From Melastoma dodecandrum (taxonomy: Eukaryota > Streptophyta > Magnoliopsida > Myrtales > Melastomataceae): a stretch of DNA of 64,000 nucleotides. Where the stretch lies: contig JARUPY010000365.1 in the NCBI GenBank assembly GCA_029817715.1, positions 216,001 through 280,000 of the forward strand, in the 5' to 3' direction. The position numbers and the translations under genes are program-made. The notes under the pieces were generated by a model. That model worked only from the letters and a program-made list of their open reading frames with translations, did not search any database and was not told the DNA's origin. Positions 11,485 to 21,894 of the stretch are shown here, one piece after another; position 1 is the stretch's first letter; each line of letters starts with the position of its first letter.

Positions 11485-13365
11485 TTAGAGGATTGAGATG
11501 GATCCTGATTCCAACATCGCTCGGCTTTTACCAGGAACCTTCTCGATTCCTCTGTTGCGCATGAGTGCCCGGACTTCTTCTGCATCACCCCACTCATATT
11601 CAGTCAGGAACATATTGGACAGCAGGACATAAGTTGCTGGGTCGTCCGGGTACAACTCCAGGAGCTTCCTAGCCGCGCGCATTGCTACTTCTTTATTTCC
11701 ATGGATCCGGCAAGAACTCAGCAGAGATTTATAGACTGATTCAACCGGATCAATCGGCATTCTATCGATGAGTGCTTCTGCTTCTGCCAGATGCCCTGCC
11801 CGACCCAAGAGATCGACCATGATAGCATAGTGCTCTGCTTTAGGGGGTTCGAGGAGGTTATCATTCCTCATCATGTCAAAATATTCGAGTCCCTTCTCCA
11901 CTATGCCGGCATGACTGCAGGATGTCAAGACTGCTAAAAAGGTCGTACCATTTGGTTTGGTTTCCGACCCCTTCATCTGTTCAAATATTTCAGTGGCATC
12001 CTCGGCGAAACCATGATGAGCGCAAGCTGTCAGCAAAGCGTTCCAGGAAATGAGATCTGGAATTTCCATCGATGAGAACACCGACTTTGAGTCCTCAATA
12101 CTTCCACACTTAGCGTACATGGAAAGCAACCCATTCAAAACATGGACAACAGAAGCACCATCTGATTTCAGAACCAGCGCATGGAGTTGCTTTCCCTCGT
12201 CAAGTCCACAGAATGAAGCTGCGGCTTTAAGCGTGCTTATGTACGTGAAGAAATCTGACTCAATTCCCAGGCTTCTCATGTCGCGGAAACACCTGACAGC
12301 CTTTGGTCCGCAGTCCAGACTAGCATATCCGGATATGACAGCATTCCAAGTTATCTGATCCCACATGTATAAATTTGAGAAGGCATTTTCGAAGTCCACC
12401 AAGCTGCCTCTGCACTCGGAATAAGCAGTGAGAAGGGTTACAGCTATGAACTCATTGGACTCCCAACCTTCTAAGATCACCCTACAATGCACCTGCTTGC
12501 CCAATTCCAGATATTCTGGTCCATGGAAAGAGCTCAACAAGCTATTAAAAGTGACAGAGTTTGGTTTGAAACCCAAGCGGAGCATCTCTTTAAATAAGGC
12601 CATTGACTCAACTGCTCGATGGATATTTGCATACACAGTAATCATCGAGGTCCAAGCAATAACATTTTTAGTCGTCATCCTGTCGAAAACACTCCTAGAG
12701 TCCAACACGCTCAGGCACTTACCATACATGTCAACTAGACTAGTTCCAAAAACAACATTACCAGAAAAGCCGTGCTTCAAACCCAGACAGTGAACCTGTC
12801 GTCCGAGACCAGGCTCTCCCAATTGGGCACACCCTACCAATACATCAGAAACGCCATGGACCGTGGGATGAATACTCAATCTCAATGACTGTCGGAACAG
12901 AGCTACCGCTTCCGCCAGGTATCCGGCATTGCGATATCCCGAGATCAAGGAATTGTAGGTGACGATGTTTCTTTCACCCATTTCGTCAAACAGATGCCGG
13001 GCTTGGGACATTCTGCCGCACTTCCCGTACATGTCCACCAAAGCAGTGGATACGTAAACATTTGAGCCAACACCCAGTTTAACCGCAAGGGCATGGAGCT
13101 GAGAACCCAATTCTAAGGATGCCGACTTTGCGGCAAAAGATATGGATCTGTTGAGCGAGAGGGGGTCGAGTAAAGGCCCTCGTTGCAGATGAGGCAATCG
13201 CCAATAGGCATTCTCTCCGTCGTCAGAGCCCAGTACCCGATAGCTGTGGGACTCTGGAAGCCGATCGCCTTCGGTAGTGAAGCGACGTGGAGGTGAACAA
13301 CAACCAGGGACCTTCTTTGCAGATCCATTCAGACGGAAGAGATGCAGAGAACGCTTGGACTGCAT
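11485..13365 (-). CDS. PLS-class pentatricopeptide repeat protein, E subgroup
   Basis: Intronless, 626 aa. PPR proteins bind organellar RNA; E-class members usually help C-to-U editing in mitochondria or plastids. An Arg/Ser-rich N-terminus (MQSKRSLHLFRLNGSAKK) fits organelle targeting. From about residue 85 to 520 there are repeated P, L and S motifs, with recurrent ALVDMYGKCG, NVIAWTSMI and LEYFDMMR-type blocks. An E motif follows at about 535-620 (SLLSSCRIHGNKEVA to YVLLSNMF). There is no DYW deaminase domain; the protein stops soon after VPGKSRAM, so any editing would need a DYW partner. The neighbouring PPR gene is divergent and starts 77 bp away. The specific target RNA cannot be told from sequence. 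Confidence 0.92.
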   Translation of the reverse strand: MQSKRSLHLFRLNGSAKKVPGCCSPPRRFTTEGDRLPESHSYRVLGSDDGENAYWRLPHLQRGPLLDPLSLNRSISFAAKSASLELGSQLHALAVKLGVGSNVYVSTALVDMYGKCGRMSQARHLFDEMGERNIVTYNSLISGYRNAGYLAEAVALFRQSLRLSIHPTVHGVSDVLVGCAQLGEPGLGRQVHCLGLKHGFSGNVVFGTSLVDMYGKCLSVLDSRSVFDRMTTKNVIAWTSMITVYANIHRAVESMALFKEMLRLGFKPNSVTFNSLLSSFHGPEYLELGKQVHCRVILEGWESNEFIAVTLLTAYSECRGSLVDFENAFSNLYMWDQITWNAVISGYASLDCGPKAVRCFRDMRSLGIESDFFTYISTLKAAASFCGLDEGKQLHALVLKSDGASVVHVLNGLLSMYAKCGSIEDSKSVFSSMEIPDLISWNALLTACAHHGFAEDATEIFEQMKGSETKPNGTTFLAVLTSCSHAGIVEKGLEYFDMMRNDNLLEPPKAEHYAIMVDLLGRAGHLAEAEALIDRMPIDPVESVYKSLLSSCRIHGNKEVAMRAARKLLELYPDDPATYVLLSNMFLTEYEWGDAEEVRALMRNRGIEKVPGKSRAMLESGSISIL

Positions 13366-13442
13366 TGTAACCGCACCCCCATTTCCAGGTTGCTTCAGTA
13401 AATCCGCTTTGCTGCCTACATATCTGGTAGTTTACTGCAGCA
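13366..13442. promoter_or_regulatory. Bidirectional promoter between two PPR genes
   Basis: Only 77 bp separate the first ATG of the minus-strand PPR gene from the first in-frame ATG of the plus-strand PPR gene. If the second gene starts at its alternative ATG at 13524 the gap is 158 bp. Transcripts from both must start in or overlap this small region. No TATA box is evident. Confidence 0.5.
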
Positions 13443-15182
13443 GTGGAGATTCAGTTGGATCGGTTATTATCCCATTTACCTAGAATCGACCACCACGCCA
13501 GCTGTTCTATGCCAATAGTCGCCATGAATAGCTTTCTACACCGCCATTCACTGCATAAACCTCCTCTCTTCGAATCACCTATAAGATTAGCCTCCCGTTC
13601 GTTCCACTGTTCTTCCTATGATGACTACGTGAAGCTCGTCCGTGAATTGGGTCGTCATCGGCCCCTCCGAGTGGGAAATGTCCTGCACGCGCGACTCATT
13701 GTTAACGGGATGTTAGTATCTGGTCGCATTGCCTCCTGGATGGCAGTTTTCTACGTTGAGTGTGGGAGAGCAACTGACGCTCACCGGGTGTTTGATTATA
13801 TTCACGAGAGGAATGTTGGCCACTGGATTGTCTACCTTGGGGCGTTGGCGAAGGGAGGATTCTACGCCGACACTTTGGGTCATTTCCGGCAGATGCAGAG
13901 ATCGGGTTTAAGGCCAGACGAGTTTGTGTTTCCGAGCCTGCTGAAAGCATGTGGGCAACTCCGTGATGTTCGAACTGGAGAGGGCTTGCACTCTTTGATC
14001 CTGAAATGCTCTCCCCATGGAGATGCTTTCGTCGACTGCGGATTGATCGATATGTATGCGAAATGCGGCTGTGTTGGATACGCATGGAAGGTGTTTGACG
14101 TCACGAAAGGGATGGATTTGCCATTGTTGAATGCTATGGTTTCATGTTATGCTCAAAATGGTTATCCCCGAGAAGCATTTAGACTGGCAGAGCATGCTAA
14201 ATCCATTGGCTTAAAGCCCGATGTTGTCACTTGGAATGCTGTGATCACTGGATTTTCCAAGAGTGGAGATCTTGATCTTGTGAGGGAGATTTTCACTCTG
14301 ATGAGAAGCCATTGCACCGAGCCTGATGTAGTGTCTTGGACTTCGATAATAGCGGGATGTGTGCAGAACTTCCAAACTGGAGACGCTGTCCGACTGTTTA
14401 AAGAGATGTTGGTCGTAGGAGTTCAGCCGAATTCTACAACCATAAGTAGCCTATTGCCAGCTTGTGCATTGCTAGCTAACGCGTGGTGTGGCAAGGAGTT
14501 GCACGGCCATGCTATCGTCGCGGGGTTTGAGTCCGACATATTTGTCATGAGTGCTCTCATAGACATGTACGCAAAGTGTGGTTATATGTCCGAAGCATCG
14601 TCGCTATTCAACAAGATGCCTGAAAAGAACACGGTGTCCTGGAACTCAATGATTTTTGGGCTGGGTACCCATGGGTATTGTGAAGAAGCGATCAATACCT
14701 TCTCGTTGATGGAGAAGAAAGCAGGTGATATGATAGATCACCTAACGTTCACGGCGGCCCTCACTGCCTGTAGTCACGGCGGAAACACAAAACTCGGAGA
14801 AAGCTTGTTCAAAAAGATGCAAGAGGAATACAGGATTACACCAAGACGAGAGCACTACGCGTGCATGGTCGACCTCCTTGGCCGGGCTGGAAAATTGCAA
14901 CAAGCGAGCGACTTAATCAAGGGGATGCCGATGGAACCTGATGTATTTGTATGGGGAGCTTTATTAGGAGGATGCAGGAGATACGGTAATGTAGAGCTCG
15001 CAAGGGTCGCAGTGTGGCATTTGTCCAGGATCGAGCCTGAGAATGCAGGGAACAGCCTCTTGTTGTCTGGGATTTACGTCGATGTTGGGGCATGGGAGGC
15101 TGCCGAAAGGATGAAGAGGAAGGCAAAAAGGAAAAGACGGGGGAGTGGACTCCGAGGCTGTAGCTGGGTAGAGGCTGCTTGA
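13443..15182 (+). CDS. PLS-class pentatricopeptide repeat protein, E subgroup
   Basis: Intronless, 579 aa from the first ATG. An in-frame ATG at 13524 (MNSFLHRHSLHKPPLFES) gives a more typical Arg/Ser-rich organelle presequence and may be the true start. Repeated P, L and S motifs run through most of the protein (FYVECGRATDAHRVFD, PDVVTWNAVITGFSKSGD, ALIDMYAKCGYMSEAS, HYACMVDLLGRAGKLQQA). An E motif ends at GCSWVEAA, and there is no DYW domain. The pattern closely resembles Arabidopsis At5g59600 as remembered, including the unusual central pair of PDVVTWNA and PDVVSWTS repeats. It likely acts in organellar RNA processing; the target is unknown. It lies head to head with the PPR gene on the other strand. 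Confidence 0.93.
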   Translation: MEIQLDRLLSHLPRIDHHASCSMPIVAMNSFLHRHSLHKPPLFESPIRLASRSFHCSSYDDYVKLVRELGRHRPLRVGNVLHARLIVNGMLVSGRIASWMAVFYVECGRATDAHRVFDYIHERNVGHWIVYLGALAKGGFYADTLGHFRQMQRSGLRPDEFVFPSLLKACGQLRDVRTGEGLHSLILKCSPHGDAFVDCGLIDMYAKCGCVGYAWKVFDVTKGMDLPLLNAMVSCYAQNGYPREAFRLAEHAKSIGLKPDVVTWNAVITGFSKSGDLDLVREIFTLMRSHCTEPDVVSWTSIIAGCVQNFQTGDAVRLFKEMLVVGVQPNSTTISSLLPACALLANAWCGKELHGHAIVAGFESDIFVMSALIDMYAKCGYMSEASSLFNKMPEKNTVSWNSMIFGLGTHGYCEEAINTFSLMEKKAGDMIDHLTFTAALTACSHGGNTKLGESLFKKMQEEYRITPRREHYACMVDLLGRAGKLQQASDLIKGMPMEPDVFVWGALLGGCRRYGNVELARVAVWHLSRIEPENAGNSLLLSGIYVDVGAWEAAERMKRKAKRKRRGSGLRGCSWVEAA

Positions 15183-15307
15183 CGGTCGGCCTAAAGGAAG
15201 CCATGGGCCCAACGGGCCTAGGGCCCATATTTCGGGGTTCGTCCTCTTGCATCCACTAGGGAGCGTTGGAAAAGCCGATAAGAGTGAGGTAAGCAGCAGA
15301 CGTCTCC

Positions 15308-15915
15308 ATGGCTTCTGCTTCACTTCCTCTCTTCTTGCAGCCACGCACGGCGGCTTTCCAACTCAGGCATATTAGACTCAAACCCCCAAACTATATCAAC
15401 ACCGGGGGATGTTCTCCTCCGCCGAAGTCCGTTTGTCCCAACGTAGCTGTCCGGCATTCTTCGTCAGTAGGATTATCAATACCCAGAAAGAGAGGCAGGA
15501 GTTGGAGATTGTCCTCAGCGGCTGAAGATGCCTTGCCCCTGGATGCAGCCTCTGTTGAGGGGTCCTCCCCGGAGATTATATCTTCTAGCGATGAAGGCGC
15601 GTCGACCATCATTCAAGTCTTGCTATTCGCGGCCTTTGTGGGTCTATCAATCCTCACCATTGGGGTACAGAACTGTGTTGATTCCTCCTTTTGGGGTTGG
15701 GGGGGGCTCTGGGTTCCTTATTGGGTGGATTATGAATGCAGGTGATATACATAGCAGTGACGGATTTCCTGCAGAAGAGGGAGAGGGAGAAGTTTGAGAA
15801 AGAGGAGGCAGCCAAGGCGAAGAAAGGTGGGAAGAAAGGGAAGGTGAGGGCAAGGGCAAGGGCTGGCCCGAGAGGCTTTGGTCAGAAACCCGATCCCGAT
15901 GAATCCGATGATTGA
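15308..15915 (+). CDS. Small plastid-type single-TM protein with basic C-terminus
   Basis: Model: join(15308..15664, 15742..15915), 176 aa. The N-terminus (MASASLPLFLQPRTAAFQLR) is Ser/Ala/Arg-rich like a chloroplast transit peptide. One membrane segment (about residues 100-127, TIIQVLLFAAFVGLSILTIG then VIYIAVTDFL) spans the splice junction. A Lys/Arg-rich tail (KREREKFEKEEAAKAKKGGK) and a final GFGQKPDPDESDD follow. The intron is 77 bp, GT-AG, phase 0; reading through it ends at a stop after 145 aa. No named family was recognised. A thylakoid or envelope membrane protein with a charged stromal tail is a reasonable inference. It lies close behind the PPR gene on the same strand. Confidence 0.75.
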
Positions 15916-16943
15916 TCGTACTGAATTTTGGAGCAGCGAACTTGCCTGCTGTTCGGTCATTATTAAATGTTATCCTTTCCGGGGTTGGGTTGAGCTTGGC
16001 GTTTGTTATCTCCTCTGTTTTCTTAACCAGTGTCAGCCTAGCCTGCCTCCTTTCAAGATGCCGCCAGTTCCTCCCATATTTTCATGTGATTATATATATA
16101 TATAACCATCTCTTTTAGCGGAAGTAGATTGCTAGTTTTGTTACTGGATGGAGCTTGTGATTCCTGGATAGTCTGATTTGGTAGTGTCCACAGATAAACA
16201 AAGGGTTTGAGTGTGGAGGTGGTGGGCACACCAAAACAGTTGTAGAATAATAACATTTTGCAGATGTCATGGGATAGATTGAGAAGCAAGGGAAAGGAAA
16301 CGTTGCCTTGTACAAAAGCGAATGAGGAATGTTGGAGATGAGATGACACCATCATCTGTTGTATCACAGAGGAGGGGGACATTGCCGTTGTGATTACTGG
16401 TGAGGTTTGGGTCTCTCAGTGCCGCCTCCTGGGGAATCACAATATATTATTTCTTCTTTAATTTTTGTTATGTTTATGACCCCTAGATTACAAACCGGGG
16501 GGGGCGACTCTATTTAGGACACATTGAATTCGATTGGACCAACGAGGAGGCGATGGTTGTTGGGGGGGGGGGGGGATTTTGAAAATTCAAACACGGCGTC
16601 CGCTTTCTTCTCTCTTCTTTACCATTATCGAGTCAATAACGACGACTCGGCTCTCAGTCTCACATGTAATTCACCTGCTCCCCCCCCAAATTAAGAACGC
16701 GCTCCTCCTCTTAAAATAACAAAAGCAAAAAAAAAAAAGTATAACAAACAAAACAAGAGCAAAAATAACATAATTAAAAAAATCCCCCTCGGCGGGTTTT
16801 ACAAGCTACTATCCAATCATTATATGCCACGTGGATAAATAAACGCGGTAACCCTAAAACACCCCCCGCGGTGGGGGACAACACGTCTCTTCCTCCCCTT
16901 CGCCTCACCTTCCTCTCCCTCCCACTTTCCACAATCCTTCCTT
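15916..16943. other. Intergenic spacer before RING gene
   Basis: This covers the 3' region of the small plastid protein gene and the upstream region of the RING gene. It contains a TA microsatellite near 16089-16103, a 14-nt G run at 16562-16575 and a C run at 16681-16688. No gene is recognised. Confidence 0.5.
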
Positions 16944-16950
16944 TATAAAA
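16944..16950 (+). promoter_or_regulatory. TATA box of RING-H2 gene
   Basis: TATAAAA lies 97 bp upstream of the ATG at 17041 in a C-rich context. Confidence 0.65.
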
Positions 16951-17040
16951 CCCACAAACTTTTCCAATCACTTTTTAACATTTCCAATTCCCAGATCCAT
17001 ATTCCCTTCATTCTTTCTATCGCCAGCCAGGCAGTGGGGG

Positions 17041-18072
17041 ATGCCTTCCGGATCTACCAACGGGGCCTTCTGGTGCTACAGATGTACCCGCTTCGTCTCT
17101 CCCTTGTCCCCCGAGGGTGGCCACTCCCTCTCCTGCCCTCGCTGCAGCGGCGGCTTCCTCGAACAGATGGACTCTCATGCCTTCCCTCCTCCTCCACTCC
17201 TTCCCCCTTACTCTCCCAGCCACCGTCCCCGGCTCCGCAGGCTCTCCGCCACTGCCGCCGTTGCTGCCGGGGGTAGTACCTCCAATTACAATCCGGTCGT
17301 CGTCCTCCGTGGTCCAACGACGGCGACGGAGACGGTTTCTGAATCCCAGAGCGCGTTCGAGTTCTTCTACGACGATGGTTCTGGCTTGGGCCTACGGCCG
17401 TTGCCTTCGACCATGTCTGAGTTCCTGCTTGGTTCTGGGTTTGATAGGTTGCTGGAGCAGCTGGCTCAGCTCGAGCTGTCAGGGTTCAGCCGGCCCGAGA
17501 ATCCTCCAGCTTCGAAAGCGGCAGTAGAGTCAATGCCCAGGGTCGCCATTGGTTTGGACCACCTTCACGCTGATCTTCACTGCGCGGTGTGCAAGGAACA
17601 GTTTGAGCTGCGCGACGAGGCGAGAGAGATGCCGTGCAAGCACATGTACCACCAGGACTGTATCCTTCCGTGGCTGGCGACGAGGAATTCGTGTCCGGTT
17701 TGCAGGCACGAGCTGCCCACGGAAGCGAACAACGAGAACGCGGAAGGGGCAGTGGGGATGACGATATGGAGGCTGCCAGGGGGAGGGTTCGCGGTGGGGA
17801 GGTTCAGGAGGGAGAGGGAGACGCAGCAGCCGACCGTGTACACGGAGGTGGAGGGGGGGTTGGGAGGGGGAGGGAGGAGAGTGCAGTGGGGGACGAGGTC
17901 GTCGAGAGGGAGCAGCGAAGAAAGGGGGAGTGGTGGGTTTGGGAGGATGGTGAGGAACTTCCTTGGGTTCCTGAGGGGATCATCGGAGGGGAGGAGTCAA
18001 AGTAGTTCGGATTCGGTGATAGGCCGGCACGTCAGGCGCCGGAGGAACAGGACTTTGGTAATGGACGACTAA
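17041..18072 (+). CDS. RING-H2 E3 ubiquitin ligase with zinc ribbon and DUF1117 (RDUF type)
   Basis: Intronless, 343 aa. The N-terminal zinc ribbon has two CxxC pairs (residues about 11-38, FWCYRC and SCPRC). A RING-H2 finger lies at about 181-222 with spacing CAVC, CKHMYHQDC and CPVC (C3H2C3), followed by the DUF1117-like block beginning MTIWRLPGGGFAVGRF at about 240. This order is that of Arabidopsis RDUF1/RDUF2, E3 ligases linked to ABA and drought or salt responses. The protein would transfer ubiquitin from an E2 to unknown substrates in cytosol or nucleus. The C-terminal part is Gly/Arg-rich with a basic end (RHVRRRRNRT) that could act in nuclear localisation. Membership in the RDUF group is well supported; a physiological role is inferred from the family. 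Confidence 0.92.
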   Translation: MPSGSTNGAFWCYRCTRFVSPLSPEGGHSLSCPRCSGGFLEQMDSHAFPPPPLLPPYSPSHRPRLRRLSATAAVAAGGSTSNYNPVVVLRGPTTATETVSESQSAFEFFYDDGSGLGLRPLPSTMSEFLLGSGFDRLLEQLAQLELSGFSRPENPPASKAAVESMPRVAIGLDHLHADLHCAVCKEQFELRDEAREMPCKHMYHQDCILPWLATRNSCPVCRHELPTEANNENAEGAVGMTIWRLPGGGFAVGRFRRERETQQPTVYTEVEGGLGGGGRRVQWGTRSSRGSSEERGSGGFGRMVRNFLGFLRGSSEGRSQSSSDSVIGRHVRRRRNRTLVMDD

Positions 18073-18447
18073 ATATATATATATATAAATCAATTGTTTT
18101 TTCTTCTTTTCTTGAAAATGTAAATACTTCTTAGGATTGGGATTGAGAGGGTGGTTGCTTTATCCTTATATTCTTTTTTATTTTTATCATTTTATTTATT
18201 TTAAGCAGGGTGTGAGATGAGATCAGATGAGAGTGTAATGTAAACACTACTCATTTTATAAGATAAAGTCCATTTGTTAGTACAAGTCAAAGACGTGTTG
18301 ATGGATGGATGGATGGCCCATCATCATATGTTCATATCTTGGGCCGAATATCTGACCCCCCAAACGAGCAGCCACCTCCTCCACCAGTCCAATGATTCGT
18401 TCCTCGGTCAGCAGGCGCCCAGCGGCGACGCTGCATTCCCCCCCGAG
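18073..18447. other. RING 3' end and TOC75 upstream region
   Basis: It contains a TA microsatellite at about 18074-18086, a TTTTATAA element near 18254, a short GATG repeat at about 18298-18316 and the leader of TOC75. An in-frame ATG at 18274 would add 58 residues (MLVQVKDVLMDGWMAHHHMF) that do not resemble a plastid presequence. Confidence 0.55.
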
Positions 18448-21400
18448 ATGACGGCCCTCTCCTCTCCCCCGTCTCACCGCCTCTCCCTCCCCCTCTCCTG
18501 CCGGCGCCCCTCTCCTCCCTTCACAAATTCCATACCCCCGATCAACCATATTCTCTCTTTTACTCCCTCTTCTTCTTCTTCTTCTTCTTCTTCTTCTTCT
18601 TCTTCCCCCAAGCCCAAAACCGCCTCCCATAAGCCGAATCCCCTCCTCAAATCCCTCGCTCTCGCTGTCTCCTCCGCCGCCTCCGTCACCGTCATCCTCC
18701 GTTTCTCTTTTTCCGGAGGAGGAGTAGGAGGTGGTGGTGGAGGAGGAGGAGGAGGCGGAGGCGGGAATGGCGGGGATCACTTCTGGGAGAGGTTGTTCCC
18801 GACTCCCGTTGCGATCGCCGTCGAGTCACAGGAACAGGAATGGGACCTTCACGGGCTGCCTGCCAACATCGTTGTGCAGCTGAGCAAATTGAGCGGGTTC
18901 AAGAAATATAAAGTCTCGGAACTCCTCTTCTTCGACCGGCGGCGATGGTCTGCTGTCGGCACCGAGGACTCGTTCTTCGAGATGGTGTCGCTGCGTCCGG
19001 GTGGAATCTACACCAAAGCCCAGCTGTTGAAGGAGCTGGAAACCCTAGCCTCATGCGGGATGTTCGAGAAAGTCGACATGGAAGGGAAGACCAAGCCCGA
19101 CGGCACGCTGGCATTGACGATCTCGTTTACGGAGTCCACGTGGCAGTCTGCGGACAGGTTCAGGTGCATCAACGTGGGGTTGATGCCGCAGACGAAGCCG
19201 ATAGAGATGGACCCTGATATGACGGACAAGGAAAAGCTGGAGTACTATAGGAGCCAGGAGAAGGACTACAAGCGGAGGATCGAGAGGGCAAGGCCGTGCT
19301 TGTTGCCCACTAACGTGCACATGGAAGTCTTGCAGATGCTGCGGGACCAAGGGAAAGTGAGCGCAAGGCTGTTGCAGAGGATTAGGGACAGGGTGCAGAA
19401 GTGGTACCACGATGAAGGGTATGCGTGCGCGCAGGTCGTGAATTTCGGGAATCTGAACACGCGAGAGGTTGTGTGTGAAGTCGTGGAAGGGGACGTCACG
19501 CAGTTGGTCATTCAGTTCTTTGACAAGCTAGGGAATGTCGTGGAGGGGAATACTCAGCTTCCAGTCGTGTACAGGGAGTTGCCTAAGCAGGTATTGTTTA
19601 ATATATGACTCGTTTACTTTTCATCTCTCAAGCTTCGTGTGCCAGTCTATGCTCGTAGGGGTTCGTATATCGCTTGCTGCTTCACACCGGAGATGATAAC
19701 GAGCTTCAAGATGTGGAGAAGTGTTTTGAGTTGGTTAATTTCCTCGAAAGTAATGATTTATAATTGTTCTTGTTTTGGCTTTGGGAAGCTACGACCAGGC
19801 TATGTTTTCAATATAGAAGCTGGAAAACAAGCTCTCAGAAACATCAACTCTCTGGCATTGTTCTCAAATATTGAAGTGAATCCCCGACCAGATGAGAAGA
19901 ATGAAGGAGGTATCATAGTTGAAATCAAGCTGAAGGAACTAGAGCAAAAGCAAGCAGAAGTCAGTACTGAATGGAGCATTGTTCCTGGACGTGGAGGTCG
20001 GCCTGTGCTGGTATTTTTCTCTTCAGTATATTCTCTGAGCCCGGTGAGGTTTACTGGGATAACGATTAAACGCTATTGTGCATGTCATACAGGCCTCGCT
20101 ACAGCCTGGTGGGACTGTGTCCTTTGAACATAGGAATATCAAAGGTCTTAATAGATCCATCCTTGGTTCCGTGACAACGAGCAACTTTTTGAATCCTCAG
20201 GTATTGGTTTTGTGATGATAGATCATGATCCCATCTTTCATTTTTTTTGCAATCTCAGTTTGTCATTTTACTCTTTTCCACAGGACGATCTTGCATTTAA
20301 GCTTGAATATGTCCACCCTTACTTGGATGGCGTATATAATCCGCGCAATCGTACTCTTAGAACAAGTTGCTTCAACAGCCGAAAGCTTAGTCCAGTCTTC
20401 ACTGGGGGGCCTGGTATTGATGAAGTGCCACCAATATGGGTTGATCGAGCGGGCATCAAAGCCAATATCACTGAGGTGATTGCCAATGATTTGGCCTTTC
20501 TTTGTCTCTTTATTTCCCGCTTCTTCACTGAAAATTCTCTTTACCCCACAGAATTTTACTCGTCAAAGCAAGTACACTTATGGACTCGTGATGGAGGAGA
20601 TAACAACAAGAGATGAAAGCAGCCATATTGCTTCCACTGGTCAAAGGGTTTTGCCTAGTGGAGGTATTAGCACTGACGGACCCCCGACAACTCTCAGTGG
20701 AACTGGTGTGGACCGAATGGCATTCCTCCAAGCAAACATTACACGGGACAATACAAAATTTGTCAATGGAGCTATTGTTGGTCAGAGGAATGTCTTTCAG
20801 GTCAGATGGAAATTTAATATTCGGTGAGTTTGAGCTTGAATGGTGTGGTTTCGGTTGCACATACTGTTTGAGAAAATGATTAAAACCGATGTATTGCCAC
20901 ATTTCAACGAGGCAGGGTGGTTATCCCTTTGGTGGTTTTGGCTCCTGTATTTGGCTGTGCTTATTTCAGAAGCTTCCTTGACCGCCTTCATGCAGTTTTC
21001 CTGAGGCAGTGTTTACTTTCACATGCTTAAGAAAGAAGTGGCGATGTGTCATGTTTGACATTTTCAGGTCGACCAAGGGCTTGGTGTTGGCAGCCAGTTC
21101 CCATTCTTTAATCGCCACCAGCTGACCTGCACCGGGTTCATACAGTTGAAGCAAGTGGAGGAAGGTGCAGGTAAACCTCCACCGCCAGTCTTAGTACTGC
21201 ACAGCCATTATGGTGGTTGTGTTGGAGATCTTCCTAGCTATGACGCCTTTACACTTGGCGGACCTTATTCCGTGAGGGGATACAACATGGGTGAGATTGG
21301 TGCTGCAAGAAACATCCTTGAGGTAGGCAACAAAACCCAAGCAACTCGTATTGAATGAAACATCAGTCGCGGCTAGAACTGATCTGAATGTACCATGTGT

Positions 21401-21660
21401 CGTGTATCCTCTTGTCCCAGGTTGCTGCGGAGCTCCGAGTACCCGTTAGAAGCACGCAGGTGTATGTGTTTGCAGAACACGGGAATGACTTGGGGAGCTC
21501 GAAACTCGTTAAAGGGAACCCGACAGAGGTGTACCGCCGCATGGGTTATGGCTCTTCTTACGGATTCGGGGTGAAGTTGGGTCTGGTACGCGCAGAATAT
21601 GCCATGGACCATAACTCGGGCACTGGTTCTATGTTCCTGCGGTTCGGGGAGAGGTTTTAA
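18448..21660 (+). CDS. TOC75: Plastid protein import channel TOC75 (TOC75-III type), 7 exons
   Basis: Model: join(18448..19590, 19789..20010, 20093..20200, 20284..20475, 20552..20800, 21068..21322, 21421..21660), 802 aa; Arabidopsis TOC75-III is about 818 aa. It is the Omp85-family beta-barrel of the outer chloroplast envelope that conducts preproteins in the TOC complex. The N-terminus is a Ser/Pro-rich transit peptide with a TTC-encoded Ser run (about residues 42-54). A poly-Gly stretch follows (about 91-110), the feature needed in the family for outer-envelope retention and bipartite processing. POTRA domains cover about 135-450 (GLPANIVVQLSKLSGFKKYK, DRVQKWYHDEGYACAQVVNF). The C-terminal barrel ends in the aromatic FRFGERF. 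The start at 18448 gives the expected presequence. All six introns are phase 0. Confidence 0.96.
18571..18604. repeat. TTC microsatellite coding for a Ser run in TOC75 transit peptide
   Basis: About 11 TTC units encode serines in the TOC75 presequence. A GGA/GGT-rich run at about 18715-18765 encodes the poly-Gly tract. Both are in frame, so length changes would be tolerated as whole residues. Confidence 0.85.
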
Positions 21661-21894
21661 ACGTGTAAATATGAAAAGAAAACTTCATTATTGCCGCCGT
21701 AATTCGTGAAGAAGATGTCAGTTCGGGGAATAATGCCGATATGACGAGGAAATTTTGTAATGTGTATTCGGCGTAAATTCTGAATAAACGTCCACGGTAG
21801 ATAGAAACTTGGCGATTTGTGGTGCCCATTTCTTGATTTCCTGCGGTCGGTCAACCATCAATCGGTCTTAGGTTCAACCCGAAGAACCGGGATA

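Noticed and set aside
18274..18447. 58-residue upstream extension of TOC75
   Set aside because: The added sequence is not presequence-like; the ATG at 18448 gives the expected transit peptide.
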